This document shows, piece by piece, positions 25,271 to 34,791 of a stretch of DNA of 45,366 bases (the stretch's first letter is position 1; each line of letters begins with the position of its first letter). Under the pieces are notes generated by a model. It did no database searches. It saw only the letters and a program-made list of their open reading frames with translations, and was not told where the DNA came from. The stretch comes from TMP-24 sp964600685 (GTDB lineage: Bacteria > Pseudomonadota > Alphaproteobacteria > Rhodobacterales > Rhodobacteraceae): positions 1 to 45,366 of the forward strand of contig CAZRKU010000013.1 of assembly GCA_964600685.1 (NCBI GenBank), written 5' to 3'. Position numbers and translations under genes: made by a program.

Positions 25271-26752
25271 ATGTTCACCCACGCCGAATGGAAGAGCCGC
25301 GCCGCCGGCCTGATCTTCCGCAACCAGTGTTTCATCGACGGCCGTTTCGGGCCCGCCGCCGCCGGCGCGCGGTTCGAGACGGTGAATCCCGCCACGGCCG
25401 AGGTGCTGACCGACGTGGCGCGCGGCGGGGCCGAGGACATCGACCGCGCGGTCACCGCCGCCCGGCGGGCCTTTGCCGACGGCCGCTGGTCGGGCAAGAC
25501 GCCCGCTGAGCGCAAGGAGGTGCTTCTGCGCCTGGCCACCCTGATCCGCGCCAACATCCCGGAACTGGCGCTGCTCGACAGTCTCGACATGGGCAAGCTG
25601 GTTAGGGACGCGGCGGCGATCGACGCCCCCGGTTCGGCGCATTTCTTCCAGTGGCACGCCGAAGCGCTCGACAAGCTCTATGACGAGGTGGCACCGACCG
25701 GCGGGCGCAACCTGGCGCTGGTACGCCGCGTGCCCTTGGGCGTGGTGGGTGCGGTGGTGCCGTGGAACTTCCCGCTCGACATGGCGACCTGGAAACTGGC
25801 GCCGGCGCTCGCCGCCGGCAATTCGGTGGTGCTGAAGCCTGCCGAGCAATCGCCGCTGTCGGCGCTGAGGCTCGCCGAACTCGCGGCGGAGGCCGGGGTG
25901 CCGGACGGTGTCCTGAACGTGGTGCCGGGCTTCGGCCGGGACGCAGGCCAGGCGCTTGGCCGCCATCCCGACGTCGATTGCCTGGTCTTCACCGGCTCGA
26001 CGGCGGTGGGCAAGATGTTCATGCGGTATGCCGGCGAATCGAACATGAAGCAGGTCTGGCCCGAGACCGGCGGCAAGAGCCCGAACCTGATCTTCCCTGA
26101 CGCCGACCTGGACCGCGCCGCCGACATGGCCGCCTTCGGCATCTTCTTCAACCAGGGCGAGGTCTGTTCGGCCAACAGCCGCCTGCTGGTCCATGAGAGC
26201 ATCGCCGACGAGATGATCGAACGGATGAGCGCGCGCGCCGCCGGGGCGCAGCCGGGCGACCCGCTGGACCCCGCATCGGCCATGGGCGCGATGGTCGACC
26301 GGGGCCATGCCGACGCGGTGATGGGCTTCATCGAACAGGGCAGGACCGAGGCGCGGCTGGTCTGCGGCGGCGAAAGGCTGAGCCTGAACGGCTCGGACGC
26401 CTTCATCCGCCCGACGATCTTCGCCGGGGCCGGCAGCGAGGCGCGCATCGTCCGCGAGGAGATTTTCGGCCCGGTCCTGTCGGTCCAGACCTTCCGGACC
26501 GACGAGGAAGCGGTGGCGATGGCCAACGACACGATCTACGGGCTTGCCGCCTCGGTCTGGACGCGCGACCTGTCGCGGGCGCTGTCGGTCTCCGAACGGC
26601 TGCAGGTCGGCACGGTGTCGGTCAATACCGTGGACGCGCTCAGCGCCATGACGCCGTTCGGCGGCGTGAAGCAATCCGGCTTCGGGCGCGACCTGTCGCT
26701 GCACAGCTTCGACAAATACAGCGCCCTGAAGACCACCTGGATCAGCTATTGA
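25271..26752 (+). CDS. NAD(P)-dependent aldehyde dehydrogenase (PuuC-like)
   Basis: A 493-residue ALDH-superfamily enzyme. Catalytic residues are present: Cys299 (FFNQGEVCSANSR) and Glu265 (PETGGKSP), with the cofactor segment VVPWNFPLDMATWKLAPALAAGN and FTGSTAVGK. The whole sequence most resembles gamma-glutamyl-gamma-aminobutyraldehyde and betaine-type aldehyde dehydrogenases. It would oxidise an amino-aldehyde or semialdehyde from the pathway. GAGGA overlapping the stop of DUF1028 serves as ribosome site. The replacement of the common ELGGKSP by ETGGKSP is a small variation. Confidence 0.92.
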   Translation: MFTHAEWKSRAAGLIFRNQCFIDGRFGPAAAGARFETVNPATAEVLTDVARGGAEDIDRAVTAARRAFADGRWSGKTPAERKEVLLRLATLIRANIPELALLDSLDMGKLVRDAAAIDAPGSAHFFQWHAEALDKLYDEVAPTGGRNLALVRRVPLGVVGAVVPWNFPLDMATWKLAPALAAGNSVVLKPAEQSPLSALRLAELAAEAGVPDGVLNVVPGFGRDAGQALGRHPDVDCLVFTGSTAVGKMFMRYAGESNMKQVWPETGGKSPNLIFPDADLDRAADMAAFGIFFNQGEVCSANSRLLVHESIADEMIERMSARAAGAQPGDPLDPASAMGAMVDRGHADAVMGFIEQGRTEARLVCGGERLSLNGSDAFIRPTIFAGAGSEARIVREEIFGPVLSVQTFRTDEEAVAMANDTIYGLAASVWTRDLSRALSVSERLQVGTVSVNTVDALSAMTPFGGVKQSGFGRDLSLHSFDKYSALKTTWISY

Positions 26753-26814
26753 ACCTTGCCCCGTCCGCCCTATTCTGGCGACTGCACAACCGGAGATGCC
26801 GAGGGAGACGCTGC

Positions 26815-27768
26815 ATGCCCCTGCGCTTTACCCTGCGCCAGCTTGAATATCTGGTTGCGGTCGGTGACTGCGGCTCGATCGCGCTGGCGGCGGACCGGCT
26901 CAATGTCTCCTCGCCGTCGATCTCGACCTCGATCGCCCAGCTCGAGGCAGAGTTCGGCTTTCCGATCTTTGTCAGGAAGCACGCGCAGGGCATGTCGCTG
27001 ACCCGTGACGGCCGCATCTTCCTGGCCGAGGCGCTGGCGGTCCTGAACAGTGCCCATCGGCTGAACGATCTGGCCAACGACATCACCGGCCGGGTGCGCG
27101 GCACTTTCAAGGTCGGCTGTCTCCTGACCTTCGCGCAGATCGTGTTGCCGCAGCTTCGGCGCGGTTTCGTCGAACAGTATCCGGAGATCGAGTTCCTGCA
27201 GACCGAGGAGCATCAGATGGCGCTGATCGAAATGTTGCGCACCGCGGCGATCGACATTGCGCTGACCTATGACCTGAGCATTCCGGCCGACCTTGAGTTC
27301 GTCGAACTGGTGTCCCTGCCGCCTTACGCGGTGATGCCCGAGACCCATCCCCTGGCGCATTGCGAAAGCGTGTCGGCGGTCGAGCTCGCGCCCCATCCGA
27401 TGGTGCTCTTGGATCTGCCGCTCAGTTCGGACTATTTCCTGTCGTTCTTTGCCAATGCCGGTGTCAGCCCGAACATCGTCGAACGCACGCGCGACCTGCC
27501 GATCATGCAGTCGCTGGTCGCCAACGGCTTCGGCTATTCGATCGCCAACATCCGCCCGGTCACCGACCGGGCGCCGGACGGGCGCAAGCTGCATTTCGTG
27601 CCGCTGACCGGACCGGTGCGGCCAATGCGCATGGGGCTTCTGCATGCCGGGGGCGGGGCGAGTTTCAGCAAGGTCCGCGCCTTCATCGCCTATTGCCGCG
27701 AGAGCCTGTCGGACGTTTTCGTTCCGGGCCTGCGGGTGACCCAGGACGGCCCGCGCCGGGATTTCTGA
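26815..27768 (+). CDS. LysR-family transcriptional regulator
   Basis: A 317-residue LysR regulator. The N-terminal winged helix-turn-helix is FTLRQLEYLVAVGDCGSIALAADRLNVSSPSISTSIAQLE, followed by the linker helix and a two-lobed effector domain with co-inducer-binding segments (VGCLLTFAQIVLPQL, GYSIANIRP). ATG at 26815 has GGGAGA upstream. It lies inside the catabolic cluster, transcribed in the same direction, which is less common than divergent LysR genes. Two matching T-N11-A boxes at 19727-19747 and 27785-27803 flank the cluster halves and are its likely targets. The inducer is presumably the pathway substrate or an intermediate. Confidence 0.93.
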   Translation: MPLRFTLRQLEYLVAVGDCGSIALAADRLNVSSPSISTSIAQLEAEFGFPIFVRKHAQGMSLTRDGRIFLAEALAVLNSAHRLNDLANDITGRVRGTFKVGCLLTFAQIVLPQLRRGFVEQYPEIEFLQTEEHQMALIEMLRTAAIDIALTYDLSIPADLEFVELVSLPPYAVMPETHPLAHCESVSAVELAPHPMVLLDLPLSSDYFLSFFANAGVSPNIVERTRDLPIMQSLVANGFGYSIANIRPVTDRAPDGRKLHFVPLTGPVRPMRMGLLHAGGGASFSKVRAFIAYCRESLSDVFVPGLRVTQDGPRRDF

Positions 27769-27784
27769 ACCTGTCGCCCCTTTA

Positions 27785-27803
27785 GGTTAGCGCAGCCCTA
27801 AGC
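27785..27803. promoter_or_regulatory. LysR-type box 2 (GGTTAG-N7-CTAAGC)
   Basis: Matches box 1 (GGTTAG-N7-CTAACC) in 11 of 12 arm positions, with identical spacing, including T-N11-A. It lies 17 bases after the LysR stop and about 90 bases before the dehydrogenase start, so it probably controls a second promoter for the dehydrogenase and ABC genes. Confidence 0.55.
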
Positions 27804-27890
27804 AACACTTCGGAAGGCGATAATTTACCGTGACCGGCCGGAAGGCCACTGTCCAGTCTGGTTCTCCGGCCATTCCGGGGTGGACTGGCC

Positions 27891-29984
27891 GTGGGGATAC
27901 CGGTGCGCGATCCGAGATATGACATTCTGTTCGAACCGATGGCCATTGGCCCGCTGACCGCGAAGAACCGTTTCTACCAGGTGCCGCACTGCAACGGCGG
28001 CGGTTATCGCGACCCGTCGGCGGCGGCGGCGATGCGCGGGGTCAAGGCCGAAGGCGGCTGGGGCGTGATCTTCACCGAACAGACCGAGATGCACCATACG
28101 TCGGAAATCACGCCCTTCATCGAACTCAGGCTTTGGGAGGACAAGGACATTCCCATGCTGCGCAAGATGGCGCGGGCGATGAAGACGCATGGGGCGCTGG
28201 CCGGCATCCAGCTGGCCTATTCGGGCATCAACGGCCCGAACATGTATACCAAGGAAGTGCCGCTGGCGCCGTCGGCCCTGCCGATCCGCACCTTCACCAA
28301 CGATCCGGTGCAGGCCCGCGCGATGGACAGGTCCGACATCCGCAACCTGCGCCGCTGGTTCGTCAACGCCGCGAAACGCTGCAAGATCGCCGAGTTCGAC
28401 CTGATCTGCCTTTATGGTGCGCACGGCTTCGGCATCTTCCAGCATTTCCTGTCGCGCGCCACCAACCAGCGCAGCGACGAATATGGCGGCAGCCTTGAGA
28501 ACCGTTCGCGCTTTGTCCGCGAGGTGATCACAGACATGCGCGAGGCGGTGGGCGATACGATGGCGATCACGCTGCGCGTCAGCCTGGATGAGACCATCGG
28601 CGCGCTTGGCTTTTCCAATGCCGAGGTGCGCGACTTCATCGCACTGAACGCCGAACTGCCCGACCTCTGGGATCTGGCGCAAGGCACCTGGGAGGATTGC
28701 TCCGGCCCGTCGCGCTTCAAGGAGGAAGCGGCACAGGAGCAACTCGTCAAGGGCATCCGCGACCTTTCGCCGAAGCCGGTGGTGGGTGTCGGTCGCTTCA
28801 CCTCGCCCGACGTGATGGCGCGGATGATCCGGTCGGGCACGCTCGACTTCATCGGCTGCGCGCGGCCGTCGATCGCCGATCCGTTCCTGCCGAAGAAGAT
28901 CGAGGAAGGCCGGATCGACGAGATCCGCGAATGTATCGGCTGCAACATCTGCATCACCGGAGACATGACGCAAGGGATCAGCCTCTGCACCCAGAACCCG
29001 ACCTTCATGGAGGAATGGCTGCGCGGCTGGCACCCGGAGAAGATCGAAAAGCGCGGCGCAAGCGAAAACGTCCTTGTCATCGGGTCCGGTCCCGCAGGGC
29101 TTGAGGCCGCCCGCGCGCTGGCGCAGCGCGGTTATGACGTGGCGGTGGCCGAGGCGCGCGAGGCGTTCGGCGGGCGTGTGGCGCGCGAACGGCTGCTGCC
29201 GGGGCTTTCGGCCTGGGGGCGGGTGGCCGACTATCGGCTTTACCAGCTTGGCCAGCGGCCGAACGTCCAGCTTTATCCCGGCTCGGAACTGGGCGCGGAC
29301 GAGGTGCTGGAGTTCGGCTTCCAGAATGTCTGCATCGCGACCGGTGCCCGCTGGCGGGCGGACGGCGTGGCGCGCCAGCATGTGGTGCCGGTGCCGGCCA
29401 CTGGCACGCTGCCGGTCTTCACTCCCGACGACATCATGGAAGGCCGCCTGCCCTCCGGCCGGGTCGTCGTCTTTGATGATGACCACTACTACATGGGTGG
29501 CGTCCTGGCCGAGCTTCTGGCGCGAGAGGGCTGCGAGGTCACGCTGGTGACGCCTTCGGCCTATGTCTCGGACTGGACGATCAATACGCTCGAACAGGGG
29601 GCGATCCACCGGCGGCTGGTGGCGGCCGGGATCAGGATCAGGCTCAACACCGGCGTATCCGCGATCCGCGACGGCGGGGTCGAGACGAACTGCACCTACA
29701 CCGACGCACGCGACCGGCTGGAGTGCGACGCGCTGGTGATGGTCGCCTCGCGCCTTTCCAATGACAGTCTGTATCAGACGCTCAAGGCGCGCTCGGCCGA
29801 CTGGGCCGACGCCGGGATCCGCTCGGTGCAGCTGATCGGCGACGCGGCGGCCCCCGGCCCGATTGCCTGGGCGACCTTCGCCGGCCACCGTTACGCCCGC
29901 GAACTCGATACCGGCGTCTGGCAGGCGGAGTGGGGCGACACCCCCTCTTTCCGGCGCGAAATCACCGAACTGGCGGCGGAATGA
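27891..29984 (+). CDS. Trimethylamine-dehydrogenase-like FMN/4Fe-4S oxidoreductase
   Basis: A 697-residue enzyme that reads along its whole length like trimethylamine dehydrogenase. It has an N-terminal old-yellow-enzyme barrel with Cys34 in NRFYQVPHC, the position of 6-S-cysteinyl-FMN. The 4Fe-4S ligands are Cys348, 351, 354 and 366 (CIGCNIC...C), followed by a C-terminal Rossmann half (VLVIGSGPAGLEAARAL). Such enzymes demethylate or deaminate amines oxidatively and pass electrons to ETF. Residues that form the trimethylamine aromatic bowl appear changed: the Tyr60 region reads TEQTEMHH and the Trp355 region CITGDMTQ. A different N-methyl or amine substrate is therefore likely. The start is GTG at 27891. 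Confidence 0.88.
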   Translation: MGIPVRDPRYDILFEPMAIGPLTAKNRFYQVPHCNGGGYRDPSAAAAMRGVKAEGGWGVIFTEQTEMHHTSEITPFIELRLWEDKDIPMLRKMARAMKTHGALAGIQLAYSGINGPNMYTKEVPLAPSALPIRTFTNDPVQARAMDRSDIRNLRRWFVNAAKRCKIAEFDLICLYGAHGFGIFQHFLSRATNQRSDEYGGSLENRSRFVREVITDMREAVGDTMAITLRVSLDETIGALGFSNAEVRDFIALNAELPDLWDLAQGTWEDCSGPSRFKEEAAQEQLVKGIRDLSPKPVVGVGRFTSPDVMARMIRSGTLDFIGCARPSIADPFLPKKIEEGRIDEIRECIGCNICITGDMTQGISLCTQNPTFMEEWLRGWHPEKIEKRGASENVLVIGSGPAGLEAARALAQRGYDVAVAEAREAFGGRVARERLLPGLSAWGRVADYRLYQLGQRPNVQLYPGSELGADEVLEFGFQNVCIATGARWRADGVARQHVVPVPATGTLPVFTPDDIMEGRLPSGRVVVFDDDHYYMGGVLAELLAREGCEVTLVTPSAYVSDWTINTLEQGAIHRRLVAAGIRIRLNTGVSAIRDGGVETNCTYTDARDRLECDALVMVASRLSNDSLYQTLKARSADWADAGIRSVQLIGDAAAPGPIAWATFAGHRYARELDTGVWQAEWGDTPSFRREITELAAE

Positions 29985-30027
29985 CCGCCGCTCCCCTCTC
30001 CCGGCCCGGCCAGCGACAGGACAGAAC

Positions 30028-31106
<1,079 letters not shown>

Positions 31107-31110
<4 letters not shown>

Positions 31111-31982
31111 GCCCGCGCGATTTCCGCCTCTGGGGCCTTGCCCCCGCCTGGGTCATCATGGCCTTTACCCTGATCGTGCCGATCGGCATCGTGATCATGG
31201 TCTCCTTCGCGACGCGCGGGGCCTATGGCGGCTTCGACTGGGGCCTGTCTTTCGCCAGCTACGTCCAGTTGCTGTTCTCCGAAGGCTGGGAGGGCGGGAC
31301 CGAGTTCAATCCGCAATATCTGCTGATCATCGGCCGCACCCTGTGGCTTGCGGGCCTGACGACGCTCCTCTGCGCGCTGATCAGCCTTCCGGTCGCCTAC
31401 GTCATCGCCCAAGCGCCGGGTCGTTCCAAGGCGGTCCTGATCTATCTGGTGACCCTGCCATTCTGGGTGTCGATGATCGTCCGGGTCTATGCCTGGATCA
31501 TCATTCTCGGCAATGACGGGGTCATCGAGAAATCGCTGCGCGCCGCCGGTCTTGCGGCGGATATCGACAGCCTTCTGTTCAACAACGGCGCGATGCTGAC
31601 CGGGCTGGTCTATTCCTATCTGCCCTTGATGATCCTGCCGGTCTTCGCCTCGCTCGAAAAACTCGATGCCGCCTATATCGAGGCGAGCCACGACCTTTAC
31701 GGCAATCGCTGGGTGACGCTCCGGCGGGTGATCCTGCCCCTGACCCGGCCGGGGATCATGGCCGGGGCGATCCTCGTCTTCGTCCCCTGCCTTGGCGCGG
31801 TGCTGGAGCCGATCCTTCTGGGCGGCGGCAAGGCGATGCTGATGGGCAACCTGATCCAGACCCAGTTCGGTGGCGGGCGCAACTGGCCGTTCGGCGCCGC
31901 CATCGCCATCGTGCTGATGGTGCTGGTGATGATCTTCCTGATCGCCAACGCCCGGCGCGCCGGCCGGCAGGAGGTGGCATGA
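31107..31982 (+). CDS. ABC transporter permease, PotB-like
   Basis: A 291-residue inner-membrane permease with six predicted helices (MetI-type fold). The coupling EAA segment is YIEASHDLYGNRWVTLRRVILPLTRPGI. It pairs with the second permease as a heterodimer and docks on the PotA-like ATPase. Starts and stops overlap on both sides as ATGA, showing tight co-translation. Substrate is set mainly by the binding protein. Confidence 0.92.
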
Positions 31983-32788
31983 TGGCCCGCAGGCATGATG
32001 TCCGCACCTATCCGGGTGCCCGGCTCTTCACCGGCCTGTTCTTTCTCTACCTCTACCTGCCGATCGCCGTCGTCATCTTCTTTTCGTTCAACGACAATCG
32101 GCTGGTGTCGGTCTGGGGCGGATTTTCGTTGAAATGGTACCAAAAGGCGCTGGCCAATGACGCGCTTCTGGACGCGGTCCGCATCTCGCTGATCGTGGCG
32201 GCCGTCGCCACGGCGATCGCCACCACCGTCGCGCTGATGGCGGCGCTGGTGCTGGTCCGGGCGCGCGAGGTGAAATACCGGCGGCTTTCGGAAACCGTGG
32301 TGAACCTGCCGCTTCTCTTGCCGGAGATCGTGCTGGCGGTGGCGGTGCTGATCCTCTTCTCGCAGGTCGGCCTGCAGAACGGCCTCCTGAAGCTGATCAT
32401 CGCCCATACCGCTTTCTGCATCCCCTTCGCCTTCCTGCCGATCCGCGCCCGCATGCAAGGGATGGAACCGGATTTCGAGGAGGCCGCCCGGGATCTTTAC
32501 GCCACGCCCTGGGTCACGTTCCGCCGCGTGACGCTGCCCCTGATCCTGCCCGGTGTCTTTGCCGGGGCCATGCTCGCCTTCGTCATCTCGATGGACGATT
32601 TCATCACCTCGAACCTCCTGAACTCCGGCGGTTCGACCACACTCCCGGTCTACATCTTCGGCCTGATCAAGCAGGGCACGACGCCGGAGCTGAACGCCAT
32701 CTCGACACTGATCATCGCAGCCTCGCTGGTCCTTGCGACGACGGCGCTGGTCCTGACCTTCCGCAATCAACCCGAGAGCCGGGACTGA
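31979..32788 (+). CDS. ABC transporter permease, PotC-like
   Basis: A 269-residue permease with six predicted helices, N-terminal LFTGLFFLYLYLPIAVVIFFSFND and EAA-loop segment FEEAARDLYATPWVTFRRVTLPLILPGV, the usual PotC arrangement. It overlaps the PotB-like gene by four bases; ATG at 31979 is directly followed by a second ATG, either of which could be used. The binding-protein gene follows after 38 bases. Confidence 0.92.
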   Translation: MMARRHDVRTYPGARLFTGLFFLYLYLPIAVVIFFSFNDNRLVSVWGGFSLKWYQKALANDALLDAVRISLIVAAVATAIATTVALMAALVLVRAREVKYRRLSETVVNLPLLLPEIVLAVAVLILFSQVGLQNGLLKLIIAHTAFCIPFAFLPIRARMQGMEPDFEEAARDLYATPWVTFRRVTLPLILPGVFAGAMLAFVISMDDFITSNLLNSGGSTTLPVYIFGLIKQGTTPELNAISTLIIAASLVLATTALVLTFRNQPESRD

Positions 32789-32826
32789 ACCCGGCCGATC
32801 CCGACCACCACAACAAGGAAACGCAC

Positions 32827-33852
32827 ATGACCTTCAAGACGAGCCTTCTCGCCACGACCGCCCTTGTCGCGCTGACCGGTGCCGCCGCTGCCGAGGGCAC
32901 CCTCAATCTCTATGCCTGGTCCGACAGCATCTCGCCGGACCTGATCGCCAAGTTCGAGGCCGAGACCGGCATCGAAGTCAACGTCGACGGCTTCAACTCG
33001 AACGAAGACCTGCTGACCAAGCTGCAGGCCGGTTCGTCCGGGTATGACCTGGTCACGCCCTCGCAGCATTTCGTGCGGATCATGATCGATCAGGGGCTCC
33101 TGGAGGATATCGACGCCTATTCGCTTGCCGCCTTCCAGCAGGTCGATGCGAAATGGCGCGGCCAGTGGTGGGACGAGACGAACGATTATTCGATCCCGCT
33201 GGCCTTCGGCACCGCCGGCTATACGGTCAACCGCGACCAGTATCAGGGTCCGGTCAACAGCTGGGCCGCCTTCTTCGAGCCGGGGTCGGAACTGCAGGGC
33301 AAGATCGCGCTCCTCTCCTATCCCGACGAAGTGGTGGGCGCGGCGCAACTTTATCTGGGCGTGCCCTTCTGTTCCGAAGACCCGGCCGAGATGAAGAAGG
33401 TGCTCGACCTTCTGAAGGCGCAGAAACCTTCGGTCGCCGCCTATACGTCGGACAATATCGAGAACCGCATCGGCGGCGGCGAGGTCGCGATGCATTTCTG
33501 GTGGGACGGCAACTCGATGAGGACCCGCGCCAACGACGGGGCGAAGATCGAATATGCCATGCCGAAAGAGGGGCTCGTCGGCTGGCTCGACAGTTTCGTG
33601 GTGCCGAAGGGGGCGGCGAACATCGACCATGCCAAGAAGTTCATCGACTTCATGTCGACGGTCGAAAATGCCACGGCCCAGTATAACTTCTATGGCCATT
33701 CCGCCCCGGTCGCCATTGACGCGGCAACCGCCAAATACACGCCGGAAAATGCCCCGGAACTGTTCCCGACGGTGAAGGTCGAATTTTCGCGCGCCTGTTC
33801 GCCTGCGGCGCAGGATCTGGTCACGAAGGTCTGGACCGACCTTCTGCAGTGA
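32827..33852 (+). CDS. Periplasmic substrate-binding protein, PotD/PotF family
   Basis: A 341-residue binding protein with a signal peptide (cleavage near GAAAA|EGT, about residue 22), then LNLYAWSDSISPDLIAKFEAETGIEVNVD, the family opening. Segments such as WWDGNSMRTRANDGAKIEYAMPKEG and GWLDSFVVPKGAAN line the ligand cleft in relatives. It captures the substrate for the PotABC-like importer. Clear AAGGAAA ribosome site; the gene ends the plus-strand cluster and is followed by a strong hairpin terminator. The binding site cannot be assigned to spermidine or putrescine from sequence alone. Confidence 0.92.
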   Translation: MTFKTSLLATTALVALTGAAAAEGTLNLYAWSDSISPDLIAKFEAETGIEVNVDGFNSNEDLLTKLQAGSSGYDLVTPSQHFVRIMIDQGLLEDIDAYSLAAFQQVDAKWRGQWWDETNDYSIPLAFGTAGYTVNRDQYQGPVNSWAAFFEPGSELQGKIALLSYPDEVVGAAQLYLGVPFCSEDPAEMKKVLDLLKAQKPSVAAYTSDNIENRIGGGEVAMHFWWDGNSMRTRANDGAKIEYAMPKEGLVGWLDSFVVPKGAANIDHAKKFIDFMSTVENATAQYNFYGHSAPVAIDAATAKYTPENAPELFPTVKVEFSRACSPAAQDLVTKVWTDLLQ

Positions 33853-33858
33853 CGCCGA

Positions 33859-33888
33859 CGCCCCTTCGCGATCTTCGCAGAAGGGGCG
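33859..33888. terminator. Hairpin terminator between convergent operons
   Basis: CGCCCCTTC-GCGA-TCT-TCGC-A-GAAGGGGCG: a 13-pair stem with one unpaired base and a 3-base loop, seven bases after the binding-protein stop and 17 bases before the end of the opposing minus-strand operon. There is no long T-run. It is placed to stop transcription from both sides. Confidence 0.7.
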
Positions 33889-33904
33889 CACACCACCGAT
33901 CCGG

Positions 33905-34060
33905 TCACTCCGTCAGGGGCGCCTTCACCAGATGGGGCGGCGCGTCCGGGTCGTGATCCAGGCGGACGTAGAGGGGCAGCTGGTCGCGCAGCTGCCGCTC
34001 CACCACATCCGGGATGGCGGCGATTTCCGTGGCCATCAGCCGCCCGGCGGGGGGCTTCAT
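33905..34060 (-). pseudogene. Truncated SIS-domain sugar isomerase/deaminase (N-terminal stub)
   Basis: A 51-residue reading frame whose ATG overlaps the ABC ATPase stop as ATGA, the same coupling used elsewhere in this operon. Its sequence (LMATEIAAIPDVVERQL) resembles the first helix of AgaS/GlmS-like SIS proteins, which in full-length members is soon followed by the phosphosugar-binding block. That block is absent: the frame ends at LVKAPLTE. The gene has probably lost its 3' part, perhaps through a rearrangement that placed the neighbouring catabolic cluster here. It may instead be a short expressed peptide; family similarity is judged by eye over about 30 residues. Confidence 0.5.
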
Positions 34061-34791
34061 GCGCCGACCCCGGTGATCATCGACACGATCTCGTTCTTGT
34101 CGGTCCTCGCCGTTTCACGGATGCCGATCTGCCGACCCCGGCGCAGAACGCAGATCCGGTCCGACAGGCGGAAAACCTGATCGAGACTGTGCGAAATGAT
34201 CAGGATGGCGAGGTTGCGCGCCTTCAGCGCCTGGATCGTCGCCTCGACCCGCGCGGTTTCGGCAACGCCAAGTGCGGCGGTCGGTTCATCCAGCAACACC
34301 AGCTTTCTTGCCCAGTGCGTCGCCCGGGCAATCGCCACGCCCTGCCGCTGGCCCCCCGACAGGTCGCGGATCGTGGCGCTGGCCGAAGGGATGCGCACGT
34401 CCAGTTCCTTCACCAGCGTCTCGGTTTCGGCGATCATCCTCCGGCGGTCGAGCAGGCGGAGCGGACCCCTCACCGGCTCCCGCCCGAGGAACAGGTTCAT
34501 GTAGACCGTCTGCTGATCGGCCAGGGCCAGATCCTGGTAGACAACCTCGATGCCGCGTTCGCGGGCAACGGAGGCGTCGGCGAAACTGGCCGGGGCGCCA
34601 TCAAGCACGATCGCGCCTGAGCTCGGCGGGTGGACGCCCGAGATGATCTTGATCAGCGTCGACTTGCCCGCGCCGTTGTCGCCGACCAGCGCCACGACCT
34701 CGCCGGGATGCAGGTCGAGCGAGAAGTCCTCTAGGGCGGTGACGCCGCCAAAGGCCTTGCGGATGTTCTTGAGTTGCAGGACAGGGTTCAT
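34057..34791 (-). CDS. Sugar ABC transporter ATPase, single-domain (FrcA/RbsA-like)
   Basis: A 244-residue CUT2-family ATPase with one nucleotide-binding domain rather than the two of RbsA. Walker A is VGDNGAGKSTLIK, signature LSGGQRQGVAIARA, Walker B LVLLDEPTAALG, H-loop ILIISHSLDQV. The EVVYQDLALADQQTVYMNLFLGRE segment is typical of carbohydrate importers of this type. It overlaps the YhfX-like gene upstream and the SIS stub downstream by four bases each. It works with the single permease at 36019 and the two binding proteins. Confidence 0.92.
   Translation of the reverse strand: MNPVLQLKNIRKAFGGVTALEDFSLDLHPGEVVALVGDNGAGKSTLIKIISGVHPPSSGAIVLDGAPASFADASVARERGIEVVYQDLALADQQTVYMNLFLGREPVRGPLRLLDRRRMIAETETLVKELDVRIPSASATIRDLSGGQRQGVAIARATHWARKLVLLDEPTAALGVAETARVEATIQALKARNLAILIISHSLDQVFRLSDRICVLRRGRQIGIRETARTDKNEIVSMITGVGA

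Noticed and set aside
22708..25674. Open frame of 988 codons on the minus strand
   Set aside because: It runs antisense through the flavoprotein, RidA-like, DUF1028 and ALDH genes and across an intergenic palindrome. It has no recognisable domain.
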